Positions 35,674 to 44,263 of a DNA stretch of 64,000 nt are shown here, one piece after another. The stretch is from Azospirillum sp. TSH64. GTDB lineage: Bacteria; Pseudomonadota; Alphaproteobacteria; Azospirillales; Azospirillaceae. A program made the translations under genes and the position numbers. The stretch is from the NCBI RefSeq assembly GCF_003116035.1, contig NZ_LGQW01000015.1, positions 7,040,235-7,104,234 on the forward strand, in the 5' to 3' direction. The notes under the pieces were generated by a model that saw nothing but the letters and a program-made list of their open reading frames with translations, was not told where the DNA came from and did no database searches. Each line of letters opens with the position of its first letter. The stretch's first letter is position 1.

Positions 35674-36816
35674 TCAGGCAGCCGAGGCGACGGCGTAGCC
35701 GTTGACGCCGATGTATCCGGCGAAGGTCGCCAGACACAGCAACAGGTTGGCGATGCGGGCGAAGCGTGGAGCACGCTTGTGCGTCAACTGCATCAGGACG
35801 ACGGCAAGCGCCGCCAGCAGGATGGAGGCGAAGGTCGTGCTGACGATCACATCGGCGAGCGTGAAGGTGGAGGCGGGCGGCAGATAGCCGTCCAGCGCGT
35901 ATTTGTTGCCGACCGCCGCAAAGACCGCCGCGGCGCACAGGCCGATCCGCGATCCCGCCATCGAGTCGAAATCGAGGAAGAAGGTGAGCAGGGCCAGCAG
36001 GAACGCGACGCCGAAGCCGACGAACAGGCTGCACAGCAGGCGGATGCCCTGGCGCTTCACCGTGATGGTTGCCACCACCCGCGAATAGACGCTGTCCTCC
36101 GACAGGGTGGGGTCGCCGTAGGAGGTGTTGTAGGTCACGTCCTGGGCCGAGAGGTCGAAGCCCTCGATTGTCCAGCCCGGCACGGTTGCGGCCGGATCGA
36201 TGCGGCTGTTCTTGCTGTCTGCGACGAAGCGGATGCGACCGGTGTCGGACTGGCCGTCCTCGACCATGATGACCAGTTTCTGCCGGTCGAACGGGAAGCG
36301 GGTGATTTCCCAATCCTCCGCCAGCACCGCGCCGTGCTTTTCCTGATGCCAGCGGATTCCCTTGCTGGTGTCGAGCGAGGCGAATTTCACGCTGTCCGAC
36401 TTCGCGTTCGCGACTTCGACCGTCGCATGCGGATCGTAATCGGGGTTGTCGTGCAGGTACCAAAGCCAGAACGAGGCGTAGTAGGACCGCTTCGACATGT
36501 CGAAATCGAGCAACTGGGTCAGGTACATGCCCACCTTAACCTCCGTCGGCCCGTCCGGTCGTGCCGGTGCGGCGGCGGGCGGCGTTGTGCCATCGGAGGC
36601 CGGCGGCGGCGAGACGGTGCCGGGTGGGGTGGCTGTGCCGGCGGGGGCTGCTTCGGTTGCCGCCCAGGACGGCATGGCGAATTGGGCGAGGGCGACGATC
36701 AGCAGCACGGTCAGAATCGCACCGGCCAGTCCGTTCCGCCGGCCGCATGCCTGACCGCGTCTGCGGTCGCGGCATCGACCGTTCCGACCCGGTTCCGTCA
36801 TTGTTGGGTCTGTCAC
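35674..36816 (-). CDS. prokaryotic pentameric ligand-gated ion channel (pLGIC)-like protein
   Basis: A 380-residue protein. It has a signal anchor (about 28-53), a Pro/Ala linker (54-92), a beta-rich extracellular domain (93-255) and four membrane helices (258-281, 288-303, 321-343, 354-375), the pLGIC plan. The start VKVGMYLTQLLDFDMSKRSY matches the first strand of bacterial channels such as GLIC. FPFDRQKLVI (174-183) matches the YPFDSQTLHI loop, and YLPPASTFTLADV matches the conserved M2-M3 loop NLPKTPYMT. Like GLIC it lacks the Cys-loop disulfide. I use the GTG at 36816 because AGGAAG lies 6 bases before it. It heads the operon with CheW-like, chemoreceptor, MscS and TPR genes. Confidence 0.8.
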   Translation of the reverse strand: MTDPTMTEPGRNGRCRDRRRGQACGRRNGLAGAILTVLLIVALAQFAMPSWAATEAAPAGTATPPGTVSPPPASDGTTPPAAAPARPDGPTEVKVGMYLTQLLDFDMSKRSYYASFWLWYLHDNPDYDPHATVEVANAKSDSVKFASLDTSKGIRWHQEKHGAVLAEDWEITRFPFDRQKLVIMVEDGQSDTGRIRFVADSKNSRIDPAATVPGWTIEGFDLSAQDVTYNTSYGDPTLSEDSVYSRVVATITVKRQGIRLLCSLFVGFGVAFLLALLTFFLDFDSMAGSRIGLCAAAVFAAVGNKYALDGYLPPASTFTLADVIVSTTFASILLAALAVVLMQLTHKRAPRFARIANLLLCLATFAGYIGVNGYAVASAA

Positions 36817-37323
36817 AGCGCTTCCTCTCCCTCAGGACATCTTTTTCAGCGTGCGGGGAAATTTTTGAATGAGATCGCCGATAACAAATTGCGATCTGAA
36901 TGAGATAATATTCAGTCGAAACGAAGGTATTCGGCGGTATTCATTCTTCTGCTGTAAAAATGCTTAAGTGATTAAATCACTATGGGGGGGAATTTTATTT
37001 ATAAAGGAGAGGTTGAGTCAATTCGGACAACCCCTATCAGGCTTCCAATCTTCAGTTTTAAATAATATACAAAGCGCAATTTTTGAATTGATCGTTTTAA
37101 AAATGTGCAGAATCACAGGTTACTTCAAATAATGATGCGGGTATTTGCCGATACGGGCAACGGTCGTTGAGTATAGTTTTGTGAAGTATTTAGGAAAATT
37201 TCTATGGCTGATGGAGAGGTCTTTCAGGATTTGATCGACCTTGCCGCCTTGGAAAGCGGAGCAACCTGTCGGGAGGGAGGCGGAAGAGCGGTGGGACGGT
37301 TGCTCTTCGACGCGCGCAACCGC
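36817..37323. other. AT-rich promoter region upstream of the pLGIC operon
   Basis: This 507-base stretch without a convincing gene is strikingly AT-rich compared with all neighbouring genes. It must hold the promoter of the leftward pLGIC operon and the end of the MlaA transcript. Visible elements are a 7-base inverted repeat AGATCGC/GCGATCT (36872-36878 and 36891-36897) and the 10-mer ATAACAAATT between the arms, which recurs upstream of the fusion channel at 44534-44543. No clear sigma-70 promoter was assigned. Confidence 0.55.
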
Positions 37324-38286
37324 TTATTGGGCGGCGACCGCGTACGCCCGCTGCACGGAAAGTCCTTTGCGAGGACCTGGGCGGTCGTCTTCCGGGAAGG
37401 CCATCTCTGGCGACGAGCGGCCCCGGCCCGGTGGCGTCCGGTCGAGCGCGGGGGGAGCGGAAACCGGCCCCTTGGCGGGCGGTGTCTCGATCGGCTGGGC
37501 GCAGCGTTCCCGCCGTTGCTTCAAATAGGCCGTGCGGGTGGCATCGTAGTCCGGCAGGCGGATGTTCTTCGCTTCGATGTCGAATTGCCGGGTCGCGGTG
37601 ATGTCCGCCACCACCTCGACCGATTCGGCGATGACGATGGTCTGCAAGCTGGCGCCGGTGCCGGCCGCCACCCCGGCGAAGGTCCAAAGCACGGCGTTCA
37701 TCAGGACGATGTCGGCGATTGCGTCGCGACCGGTGCGCGGACCGATGAAGGGCAGGACCACATACCCCATCTCACCCACGCCGGAGCGGCACAGGCTGAG
37801 GCCGAGGTCGGTGTGGGTCGGGGTGAATCCCCATTGGCTCGCGGTGTCGTAATAGCCGAGAACGCCCACCGTGCTGTTGATGCCGAAGCGTTCCACCGAC
37901 CGCCATGCGTTGCCGAACTCGCCGATCATCGTGCTGGTGACGGCGGTCAGCGGCTCGTTCACCAGGTTGGTGACGACGTTCTGAACGCTTCCGGCCGCCG
38001 GATCCGGCGGTGCGGCGGGCGCCCCGCCCCGCATCCAGCCGCCGACCGCATCGATGCCGTCGTAAAGATGCCGATTGAAATCGAAGACGGCGCGGCTGTA
38101 GCTGTCGAGCCAGCCACCTTGTTCAGCAGCATCCTTTGCCGGACCCGCCGGAGCCGCGGTGGCCGGCGCGGCGGTGCCCTGGGGCGACGCCGCCGTCGGG
38201 GGGCTGGCGCAGGCGGCCGAAGCGGTCCAGAGCGACGCGGCGATCACCGAGCCGAGCAGGCGAGACACGAGAAGGTCGCAACTCAT
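37324..38286 (-). CDS. mlaA: MlaA (VacJ) family outer-membrane lipid-asymmetry protein
   Basis: A 320-residue protein with an N-terminal signal peptide ending near TASAAC (a possible but imperfect lipobox), an Ala/Pro-rich linker, and the MlaA core at about residues 60-250. Core motifs are SYSRAVFDFNRHLYDGIDAVGG, NVVTNLVNEPLTAVTSTMIGEFGNAW, RFGINSTVGVLGYYDTASQWG, and TDLGLSLCRSGVGEMGYVVLPFIGPRTGRDAIAD. MlaA removes mislocalised phospholipids from the outer leaflet. The C-terminal 70 residues are a polar, Pro-rich tail. Here the usual mla operon is replaced by the fused ABC gene at 39410-40960. Confidence 0.88.
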   Translation of the reverse strand: MSCDLLVSRLLGSVIAASLWTASAACASPPTAASPQGTAAPATAAPAGPAKDAAEQGGWLDSYSRAVFDFNRHLYDGIDAVGGWMRGGAPAAPPDPAAGSVQNVVTNLVNEPLTAVTSTMIGEFGNAWRSVERFGINSTVGVLGYYDTASQWGFTPTHTDLGLSLCRSGVGEMGYVVLPFIGPRTGRDAIADIVLMNAVLWTFAGVAAGTGASLQTIVIAESVEVVADITATRQFDIEAKNIRLPDYDATRTAYLKQRRERCAQPIETPPAKGPVSAPPALDRTPPGRGRSSPEMAFPEDDRPGPRKGLSVQRAYAVAAQ

Positions 38287-38390
38287 CCAGCCATACCTTG
38301 CCAGCCATATTTTGCCAGTTGGACCCTGACGCCCGGAGCGTGAAACCACCGCCCGAGCATGGGCCCCGCACGGATCCCGATGCAGTCCTG

Positions 38391-39317
38391 TCAGGATTTC
38401 GGAGACATCCGCCCGGCCGCCGTCACCACCATCTCGGCGATGCGGTCGACCGCCTGGTTCGCCGCGATCCGCGCCCGTGCATCCTCCATCCAGGCCCGGG
38501 CCGGAGAGGTGGAGCCGAGGTCGATGGCGCTCAACTGCGCCATGGCGGCCGGCAGATTGCCTTCGGCCAGCAGCGCCTGGGCCTGTTCGGCAATCGTCAC
38601 CGGCCGGATCGCCTCCGGTTCGACCGCGACCGGCGTCCAGCCGGTGACGTTGGACAGCCATTTGATCGGCGTCGGCCGGGGGTCGGTGCGGCCCGCAGCC
38701 TCGGTGACCGCCGCGAAATCCTGCCGGAGCTGGCTTTCCACCGGAATGCCGTTTGCGGCATAGGCCTCCACCGCGGCCAGCAGCGGCTCCAACTCCTCCA
38801 TCTTGCCACCCAGGGCACGGACTGCCTTCAGCTCCGCATCGAAGGGAACCGGCCGGCGCAAGGTCGCGCGCAGCTGCAGAAGCGCCACCATCCGGAGCCT
38901 GGCATCGGCGTTGGCAAGCACCGCATTGGCCGACATGCCCTGTTCGGTCGTCCTGACCAGTGTCGCCGACAGATCGCTGACCTTGCGGTCCAGCTCCGCG
39001 ACGGACCGGGCGAGGCGGCCGGTTTCGACCTCCTGCCGCGCCTGCCATTCCAGTCCGGCCGGCTGAAGCCGGAGAAGCCGGTAGAGCGGCGGCGACCAGT
39101 AGGGGGCCGACACCGTGGCGACGAGCGCTGCGACGGACAGGATCAGCGGCAGCGACGAGTTCCGCCCGTCCGAAGCCGGCGCCTTCAAGGGCGGCAGGTC
39201 GGGCGGGGGCGCCGGCGGAATCGCCTGGCCGGAGGATTGCCAGGGTTCCGGTTGGCTTCCCGCGGCCTTGGCATCCTGTGCCGCGGCCCGCTGTTCGATG
39301 TCCGCATCCGTGATCAT
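38391..39317 (-). CDS. mitofilin/HemX-like membrane-anchored coiled-coil protein
   Basis: A 308-residue protein: a Pro-rich cytoplasmic N-terminus (to about residue 53), one membrane helix (about 55-75), a coiled-coil segment (about 85-125, LARSVAELDRKVSDLSATLVRTTEQ), and a helical C-terminal domain (130-308) ending ARAWMEDARARIAANQAVDRI. This matches the alphaproteobacterial mitofilin-like (COG4223) pattern. GGGGAAG before the ATG at 39317 supports that start. A paralogue with the same ending is encoded at 57223-58155. It lies between mlaA and the fused MlaFE gene, suggesting a role in envelope contact or lipid transport. Confidence 0.7.
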   Translation of the reverse strand: MITDADIEQRAAAQDAKAAGSQPEPWQSSGQAIPPAPPPDLPPLKAPASDGRNSSLPLILSVAALVATVSAPYWSPPLYRLLRLQPAGLEWQARQEVETGRLARSVAELDRKVSDLSATLVRTTEQGMSANAVLANADARLRMVALLQLRATLRRPVPFDAELKAVRALGGKMEELEPLLAAVEAYAANGIPVESQLRQDFAAVTEAAGRTDPRPTPIKWLSNVTGWTPVAVEPEAIRPVTIAEQAQALLAEGNLPAAMAQLSAIDLGSTSPARAWMEDARARIAANQAVDRIAEMVVTAAGRMSPKS

Positions 39318-39409
39318 GATCCGCTTCCCCGTTTCACGGCGTCCATTCACCGCAATGTTACCCCAAAAGAGTTCCCGCGCTATCGGGAAATATCCGAAGG
39401 GGAGATGTG

Positions 39410-40960
39410 TCAGAGTGTCAGAATTGAAATGACGGCGTGGACCAGCAGGGTCAGAGTCACCCCGACAATGATCGAACGCGCAATCGCTGCGTTTATTTCA
39501 AGAACCGATTCTTTCTTTCCACAGCCGATAACGATCGCTGCGCCGCCGGCAAGCAGTGAACTGAGCGCCACCTTCAAAAGAACCCAGACCATGCTGAAGG
39601 CGGGATGCAGGCCGTCGGGCAGCAGCTTGCGGAAGAAATGGCTGCGCCACAGCTCGAAGCTCTGCATCGGAAACTGGATATGCCAGGTCTGCATCGACGC
39701 CCAGCTCGCCATTCCCAGCGAGATGACCAGCAGGATCAGCGACCCGACCACCATGTTGATGAGGATGGCCGAAAAGATGTAGCCGCGCGCGGTGATGCGC
39801 AGGTTCTGCATGGCGCTGAACTGCGACGACAGGACCCTGTTGCCGATGTCGGCGGCGATGATGGCGTTGTTGCGCGCCACGAACAGGATGCTGCTGATCA
39901 GCGGAACCGCCACGGTGCCCTGGACCAGCCCCAGCCCGACCAGCGTCTCGTCGTGCAAAAGGGATTTCAGGTAGCCGCCGAAGGAGTTGTAGTGGAAGCC
40001 GAACCACATCGACACGAAGCCCATGATCAGGGCGCCGGCTCCCATATAGATCAGCATCAGCGGCGAGACGCACAGTTCCCAGAAATATTCGGCGAGATAG
40101 CGCAGGAACCAGTGGAAGCGGGAGCGGTGGCCGATCTCCTGCCGCCAGTCCCGACCCTTGCCGGCGCCCGGCAGAGTTCCGGCTTCGGCCAAGCCGGTTT
40201 CGTTGAGCCCGGCCTGTCCGCCATTGGGAAGGACGCTTTCGTCCAAGGCCAGCAGGGCCGCCTCGATGGCTTCGGCATCGCGCGGCACCTCGACCAGCCG
40301 GTGATTGCGCGTATCGAACAGCAGCACGCGGTCGGCCACCGGAAGCAGATCCTTGACATGGTGGGCGACCACCAGCGCCGGCTTGTTCATTGTCCGGCAC
40401 AAGTCGCGGATCAGCTCGCCCAGCCGCCGCGCCATCGCGACGTCCAGACCCGAGTTCGGCTCGTCGAACAGCAGGACCGGCCGGTCGGCCAGCAGGGTGC
40501 GGGCGATGGCCAGGCGCTGCCGCTGCCCGCCGCTGCAGGAACTGACGGTCTGGGTCGGCTCGATGCCGTCCAGCAGGGCGGTGGCGTCGGCAATCAGCAC
40601 GGAATCCGGCGGGTGCGCCGCATGGTCGGCGGCGATGCGCAGATTCTCGACGGCGCTCAGATCGTTGAACAGCGCATGGTCCTGGAAGACGATGCCGCCG
40701 ACCGGACTGCGCTCCGTCGCCAGATCCATCGGCTGTCCGCCGCAATGCAGGTGCCCCGACACCCGCCATTCCCCGGGGCCGTTCTCCAGAAGGCCGCCGA
40801 GCAGCTTGACGATGGTGGATTTGCCGGACCCGCTCGGCCCGACCAGCAGCACGACCTCCGCGCGGTCGATGGCGAAGCTGGTGTGGCGCAGCAGCGGCTG
40901 GCCGTTCGGCCGGTCGATGGTCAAGCCATCGATGACGAGGGCATGGGATGTCTGGGTCAT
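39410..40960 (-). CDS. fused MlaF-MlaE-like ABC transporter (ATPase plus permease in one chain)
   Basis: A 516-residue protein. Residues 1-225 are a complete ATPase: Walker A GPSGSGKST (41-49), Q-loop Gln93, signature SCSGGQRQR (141-149), Walker B VLLFDEP (162-168) and the switch His200. Residues about 295-516 are an MlaE-like permease with five or so membrane segments. The segment VPLISSILFVARNNAIIAADI then GNRVLSSQFSAMQNL follows the MlaE conserved region [22 protein letters not shown]...EQLSAM, with Glu changed to Asp. MlaF and MlaE are normally separate proteins. With mlaA nearby, phospholipid or other hydrophobic substrate transport is likely. It overlaps the upstream gene by four bases. 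Confidence 0.8.
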   Translation of the reverse strand: MTQTSHALVIDGLTIDRPNGQPLLRHTSFAIDRAEVVLLVGPSGSGKSTIVKLLGGLLENGPGEWRVSGHLHCGGQPMDLATERSPVGGIVFQDHALFNDLSAVENLRIAADHAAHPPDSVLIADATALLDGIEPTQTVSSCSGGQRQRLAIARTLLADRPVLLFDEPNSGLDVAMARRLGELIRDLCRTMNKPALVVAHHVKDLLPVADRVLLFDTRNHRLVEVPRDAEAIEAALLALDESVLPNGGQAGLNETGLAEAGTLPGAGKGRDWRQEIGHRSRFHWFLRYLAEYFWELCVSPLMLIYMGAGALIMGFVSMWFGFHYNSFGGYLKSLLHDETLVGLGLVQGTVAVPLISSILFVARNNAIIAADIGNRVLSSQFSAMQNLRITARGYIFSAILINMVVGSLILLVISLGMASWASMQTWHIQFPMQSFELWRSHFFRKLLPDGLHPAFSMVWVLLKVALSSLLAGGAAIVIGCGKKESVLEINAAIARSIIVGVTLTLLVHAVISILTL

Positions 40961-42111
40961 TGCGGCACGGCATGCAGGAGGATGCGGGGCGAGTAGCGGT
41001 CGAGCGTGAGGATGTCCTCGCGCTGCCGGGCGCTCATCATGACGATGAGCGGGCCGCCGCGGCCGGTCAGGAAGCCTTGGAAGGTGTGGGCGGCAAGCGC
41101 GTTGAGATCGGCGCCGGCCTGGACGCCGAACAGCAGGTCGGGAGCGAGCCGGGCCAGATCGCCGGCCGGGCCGGAAACCGGCTTCAGATAGGCGCCCAGC
41201 CGGGGATCGTTCACCATCCGGCCGGCGACGTCGCGCAGGCGCTGCTGATGGGCCAGCGCATCGACGACATTTCCGGCGAAGGTCTTCAGGAAGGCCTTCG
41301 CCTGCCAGCTGTCGGCAAGCTGCCGTGCCGCGCGGTTGACCAGCCCGGCCTCCCGCGCTTCGCGCAGGATGGCGTCGACGGCCTGATCGACGGGGCCGAG
41401 ATCCCAGGACTGGCTGCGGAACGGGTCGAGCGCCATGCCGACATTGGCACCGATCAGGTTCCACACCAGCGGCTCGACCTGCTTCATCGCGATGGCCTTC
41501 AGGTCGCGGCCGACGGTGTCGTGCAGCATCGGTTCGGCGCTGCGCAGGAACTCCTCGTAGGTGGCGCGGGTCGACGGAGCCCGCCAGGCCTCCTCGATCG
41601 CCATCCGGCCGATCTCCTGCAGGGCGTCGCGGTATTCCCCGGTGAATTCCGGGGATTCGAGGATGCCGTCCATGGCGGTGCGCAGCCCGCGCCCCACCTC
41701 CTCGATGCCGCGCCACAGCCGGGCCCGCTCCTCGTCGGTGGCGAGCAGCCAGAGGACGCGGAACTCGGTGTTGAACAACAGGGCCTCGCTGCCGTGGATC
41801 AGCCGCGGGTCGGACGGATCGAACAGCGTGATGTCGACCCGCCCGTCCGGCCGCAGCAGGCCGGTGCCGCTGCGCATGGTCGCGTGGTCGGGCTGCATCA
41901 GGAAGACCGGCACCGGAATGGGCGTTGCGGCAGGCGCCGCAGCGGAGGCCGCCGGCGTTCCGTCCATCGGTGCGGCGAGCTGATAGCTGACGGTGGCGGC
42001 GGCATGGCGGGTCGGCAGCGTCGCCCAGCCCGCCGACAGGAAGAGGGCGCCGAGAGCCAGGCTTGCGGCGACGGCGGCGGGCTTGCCGAAAAGGGCGTTC
42101 ACGGGCGTCAT
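40957..42111 (-). CDS. exported protein of unknown function, partner of the fused MlaFE-like transporter
   Basis: A 384-residue protein with an N-terminal membrane anchor or signal (about 10-32, VAASLALGALFLSAGWATL). A short beta-rich part follows (about 55-115, PVFLMQPDHATMRSGTGLLRP then DGRVDITLFDPSDPRL), then a long mainly helical part. I looked for an MCE domain, because MlaD would be expected here, and saw none. Start at the ATG at 42111 places the anchor correctly. The ATGA overlap with the transporter gene (40957-40960) makes it an obligate partner candidate, perhaps a substitute for MlaD. Function unknown. Confidence 0.72.
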   Translation of the reverse strand: MTPVNALFGKPAAVAASLALGALFLSAGWATLPTRHAAATVSYQLAAPMDGTPAASAAAPAATPIPVPVFLMQPDHATMRSGTGLLRPDGRVDITLFDPSDPRLIHGSEALLFNTEFRVLWLLATDEERARLWRGIEEVGRGLRTAMDGILESPEFTGEYRDALQEIGRMAIEEAWRAPSTRATYEEFLRSAEPMLHDTVGRDLKAIAMKQVEPLVWNLIGANVGMALDPFRSQSWDLGPVDQAVDAILREAREAGLVNRAARQLADSWQAKAFLKTFAGNVVDALAHQQRLRDVAGRMVNDPRLGAYLKPVSGPAGDLARLAPDLLFGVQAGADLNALAAHTFQGFLTGRGGPLIVMMSARQREDILTLDRYSPRILLHAVPQ

Positions 42112-42266
42112 CTCAGCCGATCCATCGCGATGCGTCATTCCGGCACAGGGAGCGGGATGGGGAAACGGTGCGGCAATTGCGGGATCTTCCCGACATTGAC
42201 CGGGCAAGGGGGGCGGCGTACGGTTTCCGGACGGGAAAAACCGAAAATTTGTGCAGAGCCGCCGCC

Positions 42267-42671
42267 ATGATGACGACAGCGGGTTTCATCGTCCGGATCA
42301 TCTTCGCGGTCCTGCTGGTCTTCGGCATCTACAACCCGTCCGGCTATTCCTATTACGACTGGCTCGTCGGCGATCAGGGGCACTGGACGGTCAAGCTGTT
42401 CGGCGCGTCGGTGCTGGCCTTCCTGTTGTTCATCCATGCGCAGGCCACGTGGCGTTCGATGAAGCTGATCGGCATTTTGCTGGTGCTTTCGGTCGTGTCG
42501 TCGTTCGGCTGGGTCCTGTGGGATTTCGGCGTGATCGATCTGGCCGATCCCACCACCCGTTCGCTTGGCCTGCTTGGCACCGTCGCCATCGTGCTGGGGG
42601 CCGGGCAATCCTGGTCGCTCGTGCGCTATCGCCTGAGCGGTCAGGTCGATTCGCAGAACCTGATCGCCTGA
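42267..42671 (+). CDS. small four-helix membrane protein, DUF6524-like (copy 1)
   Basis: A 134-residue integral membrane protein with four predicted helices. The N-terminal motif is IIFAVLLVFGIYNPSGYSYYDWL, and a conserved YRLSGQ lies near the C-terminus. The N-P-(S/T)-G-Y-S-Y element resembles DUF6524 proteins; this name is from memory. Function unknown. A tandem paralogue follows 16 bases downstream. Confidence 0.75.
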   Translation: MMTTAGFIVRIIFAVLLVFGIYNPSGYSYYDWLVGDQGHWTVKLFGASVLAFLLFIHAQATWRSMKLIGILLVLSVVSSFGWVLWDFGVIDLADPTTRSLGLLGTVAIVLGAGQSWSLVRYRLSGQVDSQNLIA

Positions 42672-42687
42672 CCGGCCGGATGACGCC

Positions 42688-43092
42688 ATGAAGAGCTTCG
42701 GCTATCTGATCCGCACCGTAACCTGCTTCCTCCTGCTGTTCGCCACCTGGAACCCGACCGGCTATTCCTATGCCGCCTGGCTCGGCACCGACGACGGCAG
42801 CCGCCTGTCGGTGAAGATCGCCGTCGGCCTGCTGCTCCTCGCCCTCTATGCCGCCTATCTGCGGATCGCCTGGGTCGCGCTGCGCCTGCCGGGGGTCCTC
42901 ACCGCGGCGACGATCCTCTACAGCGGCTATCTGTCGCTGCGGCACCTCGGCGTGCTCGCCGTCGATGCGCCGTTGTGGAGCAGCTATCTGGCGCTGGTGC
43001 TGGCGGGGCTGGTGCTGGCGTCCGGTGTGTGCTGGTCGCATTTCAAACGCCGAATTTCCGGCCAGTCGCACGTCCTGACCCCTCCGCCCTGA
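42688..43092 (+). CDS. small four-helix membrane protein, DUF6524-like (copy 2)
   Basis: A 134-residue paralogue of the preceding protein, with the same length, four helices, the motif FATWNPTGYSYAAWL and the terminal RRISGQ. The duplication suggests a hetero-oligomer. The last 50 bases overlap the converging gene at 43043-43780. Confidence 0.75.
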   Translation: MKSFGYLIRTVTCFLLLFATWNPTGYSYAAWLGTDDGSRLSVKIAVGLLLLALYAAYLRIAWVALRLPGVLTAATILYSGYLSLRHLGVLAVDAPLWSSYLALVLAGLVLASGVCWSHFKRRISGQSHVLTPPP

Positions 43093-43780
43093 CCCGTTTC
43101 CGCCGGGGGTTTCCGGTCTCGCCGCTGACCGGCGCGCCCAGGGGCAGCATCGATTTGGGCGCGCGGAAATGGCGCTGCTTCTGGAACAGGCCCAGCGTAT
43201 TGTAGCGGTACTCCTGCATGACCAGCACCGCGACCGCCAGGGCCCAGAAATTCAGGCGGTTGAGCAGCCAGAGGCCGAGAAGCATGGCGTAGAGCGTCGC
43301 GACCGACGCAAGCGCCGCCAGCGTCAGATCCATCGCCAGGGTCAGCAGGGCCACGCGCCAATAGGTCCGGTAGAAGCCCCAGGCCCCCCGCCCGGCCAGC
43401 AGGGCAAAGGCGAAACCGACGACCAGGGTCAGGTTGAGGCGGTCGTCCCGCTCGGCCAGCCACGCCGCCAGCCGGTCCGGAGCGTCGGCCAGCGTGTCGA
43501 GGACCAGGGCCTCGAACGCCGGAGGATCGAGGGCCCAAGGACCGTCGACGCCGAACAGCAGATCGGCATTCAGGCCGCCGCCCGGAAGCGGCGTGGTCAG
43601 GATGAAGCAGATGCCGATCAGGAACCCGCACAGTTCGACGATGCCGGCGCGGCCGGCACCGTACGCATGCCAATGCCGCGCGGTGTCGAACAGCGCCCGG
43701 TAGAGGATCAGCGGTGCCGCGATCAGAAGTGTCCCGATGAGGATGACGGTTCCCGACGCGAACAGCTCTAGGATATCCAT
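43043..43780 (-). CDS. polytopic membrane protein of unknown function
   Basis: A 245-residue protein with about five membrane helices (about residues 8-30, 45-65, 115-135, 140-165, 170-190) and a basic C-terminal tail (QKQRHFRAPKSMLPLGAPV then RRKRVRAEGSG). The part between the second and third helices is acidic (LDTLADAPDRLAAWLAERDDR). Not recognised. The 3' end overlaps the converging DUF6524-like gene by 50 bases, so the basic tail is read antisense to that gene's end. Confidence 0.65.
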   Translation of the reverse strand: MDILELFASGTVILIGTLLIAAPLILYRALFDTARHWHAYGAGRAGIVELCGFLIGICFILTTPLPGGGLNADLLFGVDGPWALDPPAFEALVLDTLADAPDRLAAWLAERDDRLNLTLVVGFAFALLAGRGAWGFYRTYWRVALLTLAMDLTLAALASVATLYAMLLGLWLLNRLNFWALAVAVLVMQEYRYNTLGLFQKQRHFRAPKSMLPLGAPVSGETGNPRRKRVRAEGSGRATGRKFGV

Positions 43781-43831
43781 GGGCGTCGCTCCCCGTCGCG
43801 GGCCTCGGCCTTGCTGGTGTCAGGGCAGGTG

Positions 43832-44263
43832 TCAGGTTTCGATCTTGCGGTACCAGCGCTTGGTCGGGATCAGCCCGGCCCGCTTCGGCTGCCATCCGTT
43901 GTCGGTCATGATGCGCTTGATGTGGCGCCGCGCCTCTTCCTCGCTGATGCTGTCGTTGGAGAAATCGCGCAGGATCGATGCAGTCTGGTTGAACTGCTTC
44001 TTGCCGATCTTTCCCTTCTTCCCGGCGTGCTTGTCCAGCACCTGCCGGATCCGACGATCGGTTTCGCTTTCGAAAACGAGATCGTAATCGTCGGCAACGC
44101 AACGCATGACACCGCGTGCTTCCTCCAGCGTCAGGCCGCAACGGACAACCCCATCCTCCAGGATCCGCCGCTCGGTGTCGCGTTCGATATACTTGCTTGA
44201 AATCCCATTCAGCTTGACCAGATCGGCGAATTTACGGCGGCAATCCTCGACTGCTTCGGTCAT
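43832..44263 (-). CDS. cytoplasmic protein of unknown function
   Basis: A 143-residue polar protein starting MTEAVEDCRRKFADLV. It is mainly helical with a basic middle (DKHAGKKGKIGKKQFNQT) and the ending GWQPKRAGLIPTKRWYRKIET. No membrane helix or signal. I do not recognise it; the helix-loop-helix pattern around residues 60-120 is loosely EF-hand or TerB-like, but no metal-binding loop is evident. It lies 51 bases before the membrane protein gene on the same strand. Confidence 0.65.
   Translation of the reverse strand: MTEAVEDCRRKFADLVKLNGISSKYIERDTERRILEDGVVRCGLTLEEARGVMRCVADDYDLVFESETDRRIRQVLDKHAGKKGKIGKKQFNQTASILRDFSNDSISEEEARRHIKRIMTDNGWQPKRAGLIPTKRWYRKIET

Noticed and set aside
40957..42111. 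Possible MCE (MlaD) domain in the partner of the fused MlaFE-like transporter
   Set aside because: MlaD was expected by gene order, but I could not see the MCE signature. The protein is mostly helical after a short beta part.
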